Source: Linyphia triangularis
Taxonomy: Eukaryota; Arthropoda; Arachnida; Araneae; Linyphiidae
DNA: 64,000 nucleotides
Reading direction: 5' to 3'
Assembly: GCA_963978545.1 (NCBI GenBank)
Contig: OZ021729.1
Location: 83,494,670 to 83,558,669, forward strand
Positions within the stretch are counted from its first letter, which is position 1; each line of letters begins with the position of its first letter. The translations under genes were made by a program, and so were the position numbers. The notes under the pieces are model-generated. The model searched no databases. It was given only the letters and a program-made list of their open reading frames with translations, and was not told where the DNA came from. Below, piece by piece: positions 42,901 through 44,353 of the stretch.

Positions 42901-44353
42901 AAATACGGGGGAAAATTCATCTATTCCCTTCCCAAAAATATGGTTTCTTTTTTTGAAAGTCTACTTAATAACGCTGAAAATTTAGCGATAATCACGCCAA
43001 ATCTGCCAACACGGTTAATCTTATCTCCCTGCAGTTCGATGACGTCGCCTAAGAATGGAACCACGCTGCCCCTGAAACCGGTTCACACCACTTACTAATG
43101 TTTAGTTAAATTGGAGTTTAGTATAGCTGATCGCCATTTTTGTAACTGAATAAAATGTATATAGTAAAATGTATATATACTCATGCCTGATGCATTTAAT
43201 TTAAGTTGTGAATGTTTATCTTCGACATTGTATTTTGGTAAAACATTCCCAACTAAAATTAATGTATCAGGCATGTTAATATTGAAGTTAAATGTGTAAT
43301 AAAATGCTTTAAAATATTATTCCGAAATCTACTCTTTTAAATCTGAGGTATCTATGTTTATTTTTCAGGAAGGAAAGAAACGGGAATGCTGAAAGTACGA
43401 AGATTGAAAATTGGGTTCCAACTTCAACAATCGTCAACAATAACTCTCCAAGTGAGCAAAAAATAGCCCCTCTTCAGATTAGCCAAAGACAGTTGGCTTC
43501 TTCAAAGAGCGGAAAGAATACCTTTCCTAAAATGCAGCAAAAAAAGAAGACGGCAAAACGTCGAATGATTTGCAGAAGCTCAATGGAGGCAAGTCCAAGC
43601 CCCCAAGTGTGTGATATATTTACAATTGAAAACTCCACTCCTTTGAACATGTCTTCCGACACCTTCAATAAGAACGTTCAAAATACTTTGCAGAGTTCAG
43701 GTCTGAACAAAGATAGCCATCCGAAGTTCGTCCCTGCAACCATCGCAAAACGAAACCTGCATCTGCCCTTTTCAGAAAAGCAACATTTCGATTTTTCCAA
43801 AGATAGAAGGAGCGCTTCTTTGGACATTGCTTCCATTGTAGACGGAAACCATGTCTCCAAAAACCAAGGAAAAGACGGCACACTGAGTTCTACGGCCATC
43901 GAGGATTTAAAGTCGTTCTTGGCGAACGTCAACTTTCGCTCCAATGAACCATCCAGCATGGACAAAAGAAGTTTCTGTACAGACACCATCGAAACTTCAG
44001 AGACAATGTCGAAATTCAAAAAGGACGTTGACAGCTCTAAAAGAGGGAAGATAAATCGTCGCATGGCCTTCAAGCGACGCAAATCCGTCGTTTTCGAGCG
44101 AGAAGATGAACCAACAGACGACGAAAATTCTACTTCTACAGATGTAGAAGACAGTCCCAATAGCCCGTGTGCCGATTTGTCTCATTCTCGGAGAGGCAGT
44201 CGCAAATCTAAAAGTTCCAAAAGTGGAGCTGGCAACAGGCATCCTAAGAGCACTTGTTACCACTGTCGTTTTGGCAATGGTTGCGACGATTCAAGTCTAC
44301 CGTATACTCCACCAACATCTCTGAAACGTTCACAAGGCGATTTTAAGAAATGA
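1952..44353 (+). CDS. Adhesion G-protein-coupled receptor (EGF x5 - HormR - GAIN/GPS - 7TM), 5' end missing
   Basis: Spliced coding region of 15 exons: 1952-2404, 3047-3181, 5633-5832, 14726-14863, 16003-16097, 18056-18326, 18858-19053, 21689-21811, 23299-23393, 30001-30125, 31300-31565, 32389-32458, 37088-37292, 38308-38630, 43369-44353. All introns are GT-AG and every phase agrees, giving 1226 residues. Residues 1-196 hold five EGF repeats, 197-263 a HormR domain, 264-569 a GAIN domain with GPS, about 584-850 seven membrane helices, and the rest a cytoplasmic tail. It should sit in the plasma membrane, with the extracellular part held noncovalently after self-cleavage at the GPS and a tethered agonist starting at Thr563. 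The 7TM part reads to me more like the vertebrate ADGRG type than CELSR, while the EGF plus HormR ectodomain is not ADGRG-like, so I assign no subfamily or symbol. The N-terminus lies outside the window. Confidence 0.9.
2405..3046. other. Intron 1
   Basis: Intron of 642 bases. It contains a truncated pogo/Tigger-like element (2472 to about 2821, listed separately). The remainder is AT-rich with nothing recognised. Confidence 0.8.
2472..2821 (+). mobile_element. Truncated pogo/Tigger-like DNA transposon end
   Basis: It begins after a TA at 2470-2471 with CAGTAGAACCTCGATTAACC, a terminal sequence characteristic of pogo/Tigger elements. It aligns along its length with the complete copy at 15179-15642 but stops at about 2821 and lacks the opposite terminal inverted repeat. 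Small differences from the other copy show it is an old insertion. Confidence 0.75.
3047..3181 (+). CDS. aGPCR exon: calcium-binding-type EGF
   Basis: Phase 1-1 exon of 135 bases, residues 152-197. It completes the previous module and adds an EGF repeat beginning DTDEC, the calcium-binding consensus, and ending in FSGHKC. Calcium-binding EGF modules usually stiffen tandem arrays. The exon is flanked by ATAG at 3043-3046 and by a GTAAGT donor at 3182. It is the last EGF before the HormR exon. Confidence 0.88.
3182..5632. other. Intron 2
   Basis: Intron of 2451 bases. Positions 3290-3640 belong to a dispersed repeat that recurs at about 36590-36900 and 37600-37960 (shared phrases near 'agtagaatgcagcaaac'). 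Positions 5080-5605 hold one copy of a dispersed repeat also found at 30140-31250. Otherwise it is AT-rich with several poly-T runs; no coding exon is seen. Confidence 0.7.
5080..5605 (+). repeat. Dispersed repeat, copy 1 (single-unit form)
   Basis: This roughly 520-base stretch aligns with 30140-31250. Shared landmarks are 'gaaacttggcagatagattcg', 'acaatgcattctatcaa', 'gaaacagcatttaaccgatcattga' and 'gatatttggatgcga'. Here the segment between the last two landmarks contains only one unit of the AATAAAT/TTTTAATC motif, whereas the other copy has expanded it into a minisatellite. It ends close to the acceptor of the HormR exon. A partial relative is at about 39000-39200. Confidence 0.8.
5633..5832 (+). 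CDS. aGPCR exon: HormR domain
   Basis: Exon of 200 bases, phase 1 in and phase 0 out, residues 197-263. The cysteine and tryptophan pattern (C...GMFYWN...VVLPCP...FC...SAVWG) is that of the hormone-receptor domain found just outside the GAIN domain in many adhesion GPCRs. Two N-glycosylation sequons (N-A-T and N-G-S) are present. The split alanine codon formed with the preceding exon and the AAG|GTCAGT donor at 5833 support the boundaries. A MITE begins only 36 bases downstream of the donor. Confidence 0.88.
5869..6817. mobile_element. piggyBac-like MITE, outer copy
   Basis: TTAA at 5865-5868 and 6818-6821 flank inverted ends reading CCCTTTGCACTCG and its near match CCCTTTTCACTCG. TTAA target duplication with CCC-starting ends is the signature of piggyBac-type transposition. 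There is no transposase. The interior carries several short palindromic phrases of the type 'gtcccc...ggggac'. A second element of the same type is inserted inside (6176-6577). Insertion lies 36 bases past a splice donor. Confidence 0.8.
6176..6577. mobile_element. piggyBac-like MITE, inner copy
   Basis: TTAA at 6172-6175 and 6578-6581 flank ends CCCTTTGCATTCCG and the inverted match CC-TTTTGCACTCCG. It lies wholly inside the 5869-6817 element and has closely related termini, so it inserted into an older relative. Confidence 0.78.
7649..7653. repeat. BEL/Pao target-site duplication, left copy (ACTGT)
   Basis: ACTGT directly left of the left LTR equals 13406-13410 directly right of the other LTR. 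A five-base duplication is normal for BEL/Pao integration. Joining the two flanks at this word restores the mariner arm sequence. Confidence 0.88.
7654..7846 (-). repeat. BEL/Pao 3' LTR
   Basis: Read on the - strand it starts TGTTGCGAAACAC and ends GTTTGTTAAA. It matches 13223-13405 almost throughout; the main difference is two extra copies of a five-base 'gttga' unit here, plus a few substitutions. The high similarity points to a fairly recent insertion. Confidence 0.88.
7865..10870 (-). CDS. BEL/Pao Pol fragment: reverse transcriptase, RNase H, integrase
   Basis: This 1001-residue reading frame begins inside the reverse transcriptase at RPVFDASS and carries the polymerase box as FYVDNC rather than YVDD. 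RNase H motifs follow (VFVDASKNAYAAC, WTDSMVALYW, NPADVLSRG), then the integrase zinc region, where the second histidine of the usual HAG is Asn (KVNAG) but the two cysteines (CVTCRR) remain, then catalytic Asp (GIDLAG), Asp (YTDNGSNF) and Glu (WWGGWWERL). The true start of Pol lies in the upstream frame: a one-base shift at about 10870-10890 separates it from the protease ORF. YVDN occurs in other BEL/Pao elements as I recall, so it is not proof of inactivity. Confidence 0.88.
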   Translation of the reverse strand: MRPVFDASSREMNLPSLNDCLLKGPNLIELIPDIIDRFRSYPIGLSSDIEKAFLQLSIAPEHRDYLRFFYPSQNEDIVYRHCRVVFGVSSSPFLLAASINHLLDHSSPDYVELILKLKHSFYVDNCVSGVFNVNEMDNFISGATSVMAKGCFYLRNWESNVAGPNVFKSTGDTNLLGLIWNLDRDTLRCSIGNEQPQSIVEVTKRSVLSMVQQYFDPIGILTAVTLLPKLWLQEAWKLKLSWDDPLPPEMCKKFCRWLQEVKCLKYIEIPRYIEIGEISELHVFVDASKNAYAACIFIRSITKTGIKLHLIKAKSRVAPTKPVSIPRLELLACCVGARLVKSVQGALDMPNLNITFWTDSMVALYWIKNYGEWSMFVSNRVKEIGKITSPDNWRHVPGTLNPADVLSRGCSPSHLLDSAWLNGPVWLQEDSRKWPVSDIKCEIKEVNAERRKVKLCNLNVKDSFPWYSQRFTNYHSMVRLTAWIRRFISNCRTTSDDRAVGELSSSEIDKAEKILIGSIQREFFPDPSCIPIINVFKDGDGLIRVKTKITERKDNPCFLTPILLPENCLLTLKLIEYLHKVNAGTQILLSIIREKFWILKSRKTVRNVIRKCVTCRRYSAKPAVSSPVALPADRVSEANVFEVMGIDLAGPLFLLNGEKVWIVLFTCAVFRALHLELVTSLSTENFLLAFRRFIARRGRPKTVYTDNGSNFKGAVTEFQKLDWDKIERETELQCVKWKFIPPTAAWWGGWWERLVRVIKDLLKRTLGNSILSYEELLTVCCDCESIINSRPLTYVSEDTEDLVAITPAMFLMTNSTSDVSDLDECARFRKRVKYRAKLLKDLRGRFRREYLGLLVQRHQKSSSRDFTVGEIVLVENTSKKRLFWPLAKILDLLPGRDGKVRTLKLKCGNYVIIHPVQRVFPLEILPTETPAVAAGLSDVPESSAPPDDPMTTFFPTADPEMTGLSPGVHDVDVPKLSRFGRKIRPPRKLNLLNMTLFFEPD
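10872..12242 (-). CDS. BEL/Pao Gag C-terminus, protease and start of reverse transcriptase
   Basis: 456 residues. Two zinc knuckles stand near the N-terminal third (CFKCLGFGHRSRNC and CLQCEKGHYILMC), preceded by a C-x2-C...H...C cluster. The aspartic protease active site is LDTGSQKSYL. The frame ends in the reverse-transcriptase entry motif HYLPHRPVIK, where a one-base shift leads to a stop. At its other end it overlaps the Gag frame by 41 bases in a different phase; the listed start codon is therefore probably artificial and the frame is a continuation of Gag. Confidence 0.85.
   Translation of the reverse strand: MVTRRRVFRKEKNSSVVQMNPTSAVLINSGKEEGSGKIQCIFCSKHHLSSECFLARKMSYNDRKSIVMKKRACFKCLGFGHRSRNCRRTVKCLQCEKGHYILMCPQRDDIPSDRSTTAEPEISNVLANQSVSENIYLQTIAVKVNGNGREQIVRGMLDTGSQKSYLTTRIIKNLQLLPKSKQTIVHGLFGGRESKPLEHFVYNIVIQGLSNNFKCSIEVLSEIKICGFVPKVNDLSALIEIKEKGIEISDLLIPDHEVDLLLGADVISSILTGKCTNLNSGLIVVDTKLGCTVMGKVTNGICEEHKAISLPALYENKLNFVVLTLLTLHSCALNIKELWDLETLGIRDPMGNNESKWLVDSINQFENDLKILPDGRYELLLPFKGGFEVPSNKSLTVKRHRRMCQNGVNNNYWDEYCAVFKEWEKLNIIERVPDVELDRESHYLPHRPVIKLSCSL
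12202..13197 (-). CDS. BEL/Pao Gag
   Basis: Gag-like protein of about 331 residues. I start it at the Met beginning MEKVKAIRKAL (codon 13195-13197); the longer open frame to 13239 would begin inside the LTR. It contains the conserved BEL/Pao capsid-type region around LPRLELKRFSGDPKEYLAFW. It runs out of frame just after the peptide LARSGLGDP, where related elements continue into the zinc knuckles, indicating a frameshift at about 12202-12242. Confidence 0.82.
   Translation of the reverse strand: MEKVKAIRKALRTAFTVCANTIQDELNNEQSLSDLQALQNKLRDKFDRLCAAQEGVSSVLLSDEALAIKYEGDFVTAEEYRDRYLTVSAMLETAIANLSTVVPASEYAESTGGKRRFKLPRLELKRFSGDPKEYLAFWVQFVKIHEDEDIVEEDKFQYLLQCVVPASKAARLVESFPPTRENYSKVIKQLTERFGREDLLVQIYVRDLLSIVMRNASGKCKIDLCELYDLLEGKLMALESLGRTKEKFADFLEPLVESCLPETVLRAWERGRSLDESSRSSTDDDSPRLSSVRSLEKLMFFLRGEVQSEEMILLARSGLGDPQKSISERKK
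13223..13405 (-). repeat. BEL/Pao 5' LTR
   Basis: Partner of 7654-7846. On the - strand it starts TGTTGCGAAACAC and ends GTTTGTTAAA, followed by the candidate primer-binding site. It is bordered on the other side by the ACTGT target duplication at 13406-13410. Confidence 0.88.
13629..13865 (+). pseudogene. mariner transposase, C-terminal fragment
   Basis: The frame encodes VLHPPYSPDLAPEDFFLFPQ, the region containing the third catalytic aspartate of mariner transposases, then a typical C-terminus ending in NYFEGQ and a stop. Everything N-terminal, including the first two catalytic aspartates and the DNA-binding domain, is missing, replaced by an inverted copy of this same end. Confidence 0.85.
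13940..14480 (+). repeat. Dispersed repeat with an ACCCAT..ATAGGGT head, copy 1
   Basis: It starts with a short palindrome (AATTACCCATG...CATAGGGTA) and then shares long blocks with 19955-20420, for example 'cagcataactcccga', 'cctaacgattttgt' and 'aatgcctttaacacagag'. A partial - strand copy is at about 49985-50260 and a weaker fragment near 45800-46020. No ORF, no clear terminal repeat; class unknown. Confidence 0.75.
14726..14863 (+). CDS. aGPCR exon: start of GAIN domain
   Basis: Phase 0-0 exon of 46 codons, residues 264-309. It is rich in Glu, Ala and Leu (VADELADEL, ETLETAAQGI), matching the helical subdomain A at the start of GAIN domains. Bounded by TTTCAG at 14720-14725 and an AAG|GTGAAT donor. 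Confidence 0.82.
14864..16002. other. Intron 4
   Basis: Intron of 1139 bases containing a complete pogo/Tigger-like MITE (15179-15642). The rest is AT-rich and without recognised content. Confidence 0.8.
15179..15642 (+). mobile_element. pogo/Tigger-like MITE
   Basis: TA at 15177-15178 and 15643-15644 flank inverted ends CAGTAGAACCTCGATTAACC. Internal inverted phrases echo the ends ('atccgga', 'ttaaccg'). At 464 bases it lacks a transposase. It is the intact counterpart of the truncated copy at 2472. Confidence 0.85.
16003..16097 (+). CDS. aGPCR exon: GAIN subdomain A
   Basis: 95 bases, phase 0 in and 2 out, residues 310-341. An amphipathic segment (DMVKVISNLMEVNETVV) continues the helical GAIN subdomain. 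There are N-E-T and N-F-T sequons. The donor GTAAAA at 16098 is followed by a poly-A run. Confidence 0.82.
16540..17035 (+). repeat. Imperfect tandem repeat, about 190-base unit
   Basis: Blocks starting near 16555, 16735 and 16895 share 'tttttgtagttatttgtatttattaaact', 'actgtgaatat', 'gtatatcttcagtg' and 'aatagttaatag..aagtta'. Three units, moderately diverged. No coding content. Confidence 0.75.
17360..17755. mobile_element. Palindromic MITE (hairpin family), copy 1
   Basis: Roughly 400 bases with long inverted arms. The right arm reads 'gtcaaggtggttatagaaagtag', 'tttctaaatgcactgggct' and 'acgagtatagg'; the left arm holds their complements. It matches 25897-26290. It abuts the TA-target MITE at 17759. 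Confidence 0.75.
17759..17997. mobile_element. TA-target MITE family A, copy 1
   Basis: TA at 17757-17758 and 17998-17999 flank long inverted ends beginning TACTAAACTTCAACTTAACT. Arms of roughly 100 bases surround a short centre containing 'gtagagaacaaaaggc'. Related copies are at 19232-19471 and 22119-22360. Confidence 0.85.
18056..18326 (+). CDS. aGPCR exon: GAIN domain
   Basis: 271 bases, phase 2 in and 0 out, residues 341-431. I chose the acceptor CCAAG at 18051-18055. The stronger-looking CTGCAG ten bases downstream (18060-18065) would shift the frame and give an immediate stop when joined to the previous exon. With the chosen site the text reads LLQIVDDFVSNVELMPGESLQ, typical GAIN sequence. 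The second half is acidic and Pro/Thr-rich (TTTRPPEKPK), probably a disordered, O-glycosylated loop. The donor GTAAGT starts at 18327. Confidence 0.82.
18327..18857. other. Intron 6
   Basis: 531 bases, AT-rich with one poly-G run near 18726. Nothing else recognised. Confidence 0.7.
18858..19053 (+). CDS. aGPCR exon: GAIN domain
   Basis: 196 bases, phase 0 in and 1 out, residues 432-497. It encodes beta-strand-like segments (RVKVYLPKEAL, VRVKFVVYYNDKLF) typical of GAIN subdomain B, then a charged low-complexity loop (AKAEKKEPEF). Acceptor AATCAG at 18852-18857, donor GTGAGT at 19054. Confidence 0.84.
19232..19471. mobile_element. TA-target MITE family A, copy 2
   Basis: TA at 19230-19231 and 19472-19473 flank inverted ends beginning TACTAAACTCCAACTTAACT. 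The centre is in the opposite orientation to copies 1 and 3. Confidence 0.85.
19955..20420 (+). repeat. Dispersed repeat with an ACCCAT..ATAGGGT head, copy 2
   Basis: Collinear with 13940-14480, including the short head palindrome and the phrase 'gaatgcctttaacacagaga'. Moderately diverged. Confidence 0.75.
21075..21520. repeat. Direct repeat pair, about 110-base unit
   Basis: Positions 21075-21195 recur at 21412-21520. Both contain 'ctttcgctgtgg', 'cctcgatcccgagac' and 'tttgccgctgtgcaaaagag'. On the - strand the unit includes GGGATCGAGGC, faintly like a tRNA B box. The class of this repeat is unknown. Confidence 0.7.
21689..21811 (+). CDS. aGPCR exon: GAIN strands and start of GPS
   Basis: 123 bases, phase 1-1, residues 497-538. 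Strand-forming residues (YKPLIYVIPL) lead to the first GPS cysteine in ACVYWNAK, matching the C-x-Y/F-W start of the GPS motif. Acceptor TTTCAG at 21683-21688; donor GTGATC at 21812. Confidence 0.87.
21812..23298. other. Intron 8
   Basis: 1487 bases. A repeat unit at about 21950-22430, inverted relative to 51400-51680, is split by a family A MITE at 22119-22360. The remaining 800 bases hold poly-A/poly-T runs and nothing recognised. Confidence 0.72.
22119..22360. mobile_element. TA-target MITE family A, copy 3
   Basis: TA at 22117-22118 and 22361-22362 flank inverted ends beginning TACTAAACTTCAACTTAACT. It interrupts a repeat that is present without the MITE, in inverted orientation, at 51400-51680; there the same site is a single TA at 51515-51516. 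Confidence 0.9.
23299..23393 (+). CDS. aGPCR exon: GPS cleavage site and tethered agonist
   Basis: 95 bases, phase 1 in and 0 out, residues 538-569. It completes the GPS: HWSTDG, then CQSTHMTAFSVLL. Autoproteolysis in this family cuts after the residue that follows His, so the expected bond is Met562-Thr563, and the released N-terminus TAFSVLL fits the tethered-agonist consensus TxFAVLM. Two of the four canonical GPS cysteines are replaced (Leu546, Ser559), leaving the C531-C557 pair. There is an N-H-T sequon. The donor GTATGG is weaker than the others. Confidence 0.88.
23611..24482. mobile_element. Foldback mariner element, 5'-end type
   Basis: TA at 23609-23610 and 24483-24484 flank inverted ends beginning CAAGGTCTGGCTATTAATTT (right end CAAGGTCCGG...). 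The inverted arms are about 240 bases (23611-23850 against 24245-24482) and each includes the transposase start region. The centre keeps only the N-terminal DNA-binding part of the transposase. The 3' half of a normal mariner has been replaced by an inverted copy of its 5' end. Confidence 0.88.
23806..24256 (+). pseudogene. mariner transposase, N-terminal fragment
   Basis: It begins MEQRINIKFCFKLGKTAAET, an irritans-type mariner transposase start. A frameshift near 23880 moves reading into the frame encoding EALSRSRTFEWFKRFQDGSE, and another near 24010 leads to a helix-turn-helix with ETVRQIL and FVPHHLRDEQK. The sequence runs out where the inverted arm begins, before any catalytic aspartate. 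It cannot encode an active enzyme. Confidence 0.87.
24701..25702. mobile_element. PIF/Harbinger-like non-autonomous element
   Basis: TTA at 24698-24700 and 25703-25705 flank inverted ends GGGGTCGTTCAAATATTACG and GGGGCCGTTCAAATATTACG. A three-base TTA duplication suggests PIF/Harbinger. Near both ends are poly-C tracts next to 'cttgtcagcaaaaataagcaaatcgc', itself part of the inverted ends. No transposase; one short ORF lies inside. Confidence 0.72.
24918..25124 (-). CDS. Small ORF inside the Harbinger-like element
   Basis: 68 residues, starting MSSFLEILYKKLFEAFKK and ending in a Glu/Lys/Leu-rich stretch likely to form a helix (EELEVLVLKRVEEELRKATR). I do not recognise the family. Its place inside a non-autonomous transposon suggests a remnant of a transposon-encoded accessory protein rather than a host gene. 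It could also be a chance frame. Confidence 0.35.
   Translation of the reverse strand: MSSFLEILYKKLFEAFKKSTSNKPLKDIQDINNEVWGHFKNASKNDEELEVLVLKRVEEELRKATRKN
25897..26290. mobile_element. Palindromic MITE (hairpin family), copy 2
   Basis: Inverted arms share 'atagcgagtatagggaatgattct' and 'ctaaatgcactgggctagaag'. Collinear arms with the copy at 17360-17755, though the centres are inverted relative to each other. Target duplication not resolved. Confidence 0.75.
26654..27299. mobile_element. piggyBac-like MITE with unoccupied paralogous site
   Basis: TTAA at 26650-26653 and 27300-27303 flank inverted ends CCCTAAGTCGGGCGCAA and CCCTTAGTCGGGCGCAA. The flanks 'gatccaagt' and 'gctcctaatatttccaaat' occur joined across one TTAA at 27793-27796 in a nearby duplicate, showing the sequence before insertion. 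Inside it (about 26960-27205) is half of a family B MITE. Confidence 0.9.
26960..27205. mobile_element. MITE family B, half copy
   Basis: Matches the right half of 33709-34365 and ends at the same terminal GTCGCCTCTCGGAC followed by TA. The left half is absent. It lies inside the piggyBac-like MITE. Confidence 0.8.
29283..29936. mobile_element. MITE family B, full copy 1
   Basis: TA at 29281-29282 and 29937-29938 flank inverted ends GACTGAGAGGCGACTGC and GTCCGAGAGGCGACTGC. Both arms are about 270-300 bases and surround a centre with 'gacgtaactgatgtcgccaatttggct'. It stops 64 bases upstream of the exon encoding transmembrane helix 1. Confidence 0.85.
30001..30125 (+). CDS. aGPCR exon: transmembrane helix 1
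   Basis: 125 bases, phase 0 in and 2 out, residues 570-611. A short polar linker (DLTPRSPRDK) follows the tethered agonist, then helix 1 at about 584-610 (ILSIISYVGCAFSIIGLTLT). Acceptor TTGCAG ends at 30000; donor GTGAGT begins at 30126. Confidence 0.88.
30126..31299. other. Intron 10
   Basis: Filled almost entirely by copy 2 of the dispersed repeat also found at 5080-5605, expanded by an internal minisatellite (30391-31052). Confidence 0.8.
30391..31052 (+). repeat. Minisatellite, about 22 units
   Basis: About 22 units of 20 to 36 bases, each built from AATTGTTTTAATCTG followed by two to eight repeats of AATA. It sits inside a dispersed repeat whose other copy (5080-5605) has just one such unit, so the array was made here by local expansion. 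Confidence 0.93.
31300..31565 (+). CDS. aGPCR exon: transmembrane helices 2 and 3
   Basis: 266 bases, phase 2 in and 1 out, residues 611-700. Helix 2 is about 621-641 (LCSSLLLMNLTFLMLAL). Helix 3 opens with the conserved extracellular cysteine C650 and carries LLHYLVLTSLSWMCVEAINM, the W-M-x-x-E-A-x-x-M-Y signature of adhesion receptors. The second intracellular loop follows (VFASSETHFMLKR), then the start of helix 4. Strongly GC-rich coding sequence; donor GTAAGA at 31566. Confidence 0.92.
31566..32388. other. Intron 11
   Basis: 823 bases. From about 31640 to 32320 it consists of an internal fragment of the tandem-array repeat family found complete at 40874, 46161 and 47770, without that family's conserved ends. 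Confidence 0.75.
31640..32320. repeat. Internal fragment of the TAGCTG family
   Basis: Contains 'ctgaaaggttcattgctgcgtaagc' and repeat units with 'tgaaactttcagagctcta', but neither conserved end. Old fragment within intron 11. Confidence 0.7.
32389..32458 (+). CDS. aGPCR exon: transmembrane helix 4
   Basis: Only 70 bases, phase 1 in and 2 out, residues 700-723. It provides most of helix 4 (GGPLVIVGVTVSS) with the conserved W-G-x-P entry formed with the previous exon, then the start of extracellular loop 2. Acceptor ATACAG ends at 32388; donor GTAAGT at 32459. Confidence 0.88.
33709..34365. mobile_element. MITE family B, full copy 2
   Basis: TA at 33707-33708 and 34366-34367 flank inverted ends GTCCGAGAGGC and GACTGAGAGGC. 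657 bases, nearly the length of copy 1, with arms of about 300 bases. The centre repeats 'cattcgaatcgtctgcaacc'-like text seen in copy 1. Confidence 0.87.
35562..35701 (+). CDS. Exon-like segment A, unassigned
   Basis: An open segment between a TTTCAG acceptor (ending 35561) and a CAG|GTAAAC donor, phase 1 in and 0 out. It encodes DNSTESKREDIYQDPLLVLE and a run of seven Gln. Its donor phase fits segment B at 36215. It lies in intron 12 of the receptor on the same strand, but neither its entry phase nor its content fits the receptor, which reads through cleanly without it. It may be part of a nested gene, an alternative exon or a duplicated fragment. I do not recognise the protein. Confidence 0.35.
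35741..35920 (+). mobile_element. tRNA-derived SINE, copy 1
   Basis: Begins GCCGACCAAACGGTATAGTG with a promoter A-box-like stretch and a B box near GGGTTCCGAGTCC, then the shared body ending TGAAAACAACCAAC. Flanked by 13-base duplications (35728-35740 and 35921-35933, one mismatch). It splits a sequence whose inverted relative at 35340-35470 is uninterrupted. Confidence 0.92.
36215..36298 (+). CDS. Exon-like segment B, unassigned
   Basis: 28 codons, phase 0-0, between CTTCAG (ending 36214) and a CAA|GTAGTT donor. It encodes SWDQPHMDSNDYIQLMANYR and a short basic end. It joins in frame with segment A. Same caveats as for segment A; the donor is weak. Confidence 0.33.
37088..37292 (+). CDS. 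aGPCR exon: extracellular loop 2 and helix 5
   Basis: 205 bases, phase 2 in and 0 out, residues 723-791. Cys724 is the expected disulfide partner of C650. Helix 5 covers about 736-760 (SFLSPACLLLAVNFAVFVLV). The third intracellular loop is long and Pro/Thr-containing (TPRLTTKASLDPRQPPLVTA), leading to helix 6. Acceptor CCTTAG ends at 37087; donor GTAAGA at 37293. Confidence 0.9.
37293..38307. other. Intron 13
   Basis: 1015 bases, including two more pieces (about 37600-37960) of the dispersed repeat seen in intron 2, with the phrase 'gcgccatctgttg'. Nothing coding. Confidence 0.7.
38308..38630 (+). CDS. aGPCR exon: transmembrane helices 6 and 7
   Basis: 323 bases, phase 0 in and 2 out, residues 792-899. 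Helix 6 contains LLGVTWVFGTLAL, with the conserved G-x-T-W, and helix 7 YLFCVANSLQGFLIFLVRCL, with the conserved N-S-L-Q-G-F. The membrane-proximal tail follows: basic RLKKHRG, a VGGTVSFSNSGG loop and serine-rich sequence. Acceptor TTCCAG ends at 38307; donor GTCGGT at 38631 gives phase 2, which the last exon requires. Confidence 0.93.
38738..38975 (-). mobile_element. tRNA-derived SINE, second family, copy 1
   Basis: Read on the - strand it has a tRNA-like head (GCGGTAGAGTAACGAGCTCG, then GGGTTGTGGGTTCGGGCC as B box) and a body ending in 'gagacgtatttggctgtgttaagc'. A + strand copy lies at about 63370-63615. Target duplications were not resolved. Confidence 0.75.
39572..39730 (+). mobile_element. 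tRNA-derived SINE, copy 2
   Basis: GCCGACCAAACGGTATAGTG start, B box GGGTTCCGAGTCC, body ending TGAAAACAAA. Flanked by 12-base duplications (39560-39571 and 39731-39742, one mismatch). Shortened in the middle of the head relative to other copies. Confidence 0.9.
40494..40740 (+). pseudogene. Helix-turn-helix transposase, N-terminal fragment
   Basis: It starts MDSNTSYVFTKHQNGLALKS and meets a stop. Reading then continues as MNVFVKITEMHP, a further stop, and QVSDLTGVSNSSVGKMMKEI ... TPGMRR. The TGVS-x-x-x-V-x-x-x-x-K-E pattern is a helix-turn-helix like that at the N-terminus of Tc1/IS630-type transposases. No catalytic part follows; a repeat element begins at 40874. Two stops make it a pseudogene. 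Confidence 0.55.
40874..42514. mobile_element. Tandem-array element (TAGCTG family), copy 1
   Basis: It starts TAGCTGAATACCCGTGCTTC and ends CAGACACACAGCTTGTTTTA plus TTATTATAGATT. Between them is a unique head of about 250 bases and then roughly nine to ten imperfect units of about 140 bases containing 'gccaaaactacttatgttga' and 'ctgtagccctatta'. One unit junction carries a TTAA MITE. No ORF; the tail of short ATT repeats suggests a non-autonomous retroelement, but the class is not established. Confidence 0.82.
41585..41801. mobile_element. Small TTAA-target MITE, copy 1
   Basis: TTAA at 41581-41584 and 41802-41805 flank inverted ends CCTTCAACTGCTGT and CCTTTAACTGCTGT. It lies inside a tandem-array element. 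A relative is at 60279-60431. Confidence 0.83.
43369..44353 (+). CDS. aGPCR last exon: cytoplasmic tail and stop
   Basis: The 985-base terminal exon, phase 2 in, encodes residues 899-1226 and TGA at 44351-44353. No membrane segment. It is rich in Ser, Lys and Arg with several basic clusters (KMQQKKKTAKRRM, RMAFKRRKS, SRRGSRKSKSSK) and one acidic stretch (REDEPTDDENSTSTDVEDS). R-R-K-S and R-x-x-S sites are plausible kinase targets. Near the end is a cysteine/histidine cluster, CYHCRFGNGC. There is no recognisable PDZ-binding terminus (ends DFKK). The long tail suggests phosphorylation-dependent scaffold binding; no domain is recognised. Confidence 0.86.

Larger units (their letters stand above)
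40085..43129. mobile_element. Probable DNA transposon remnant with other elements nested in it
   Basis: Left 'cattaaactccaacttaact' (from 40085) and right 'agttaaattggagtttagta' (to 43129) are inverted and resemble the ends of MITE family A. Just inside the left end is a transposase N-terminal fragment (40494-40740). The middle is occupied by a tandem-array element (40874-42514), itself holding a small TTAA MITE. The boundaries are diverged; I regard it as a likely, not proven, unit. Confidence 0.5.
38631..43368. other. Intron 14 (4.7 kb)
   Basis: Contains a SINE of a second family (38738-38975), a fragment related to the 5080/30140 repeat (39000-39270), a SINE (39572-39730) and a nest of elements between 40085 and 43129. 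Confidence 0.78.
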
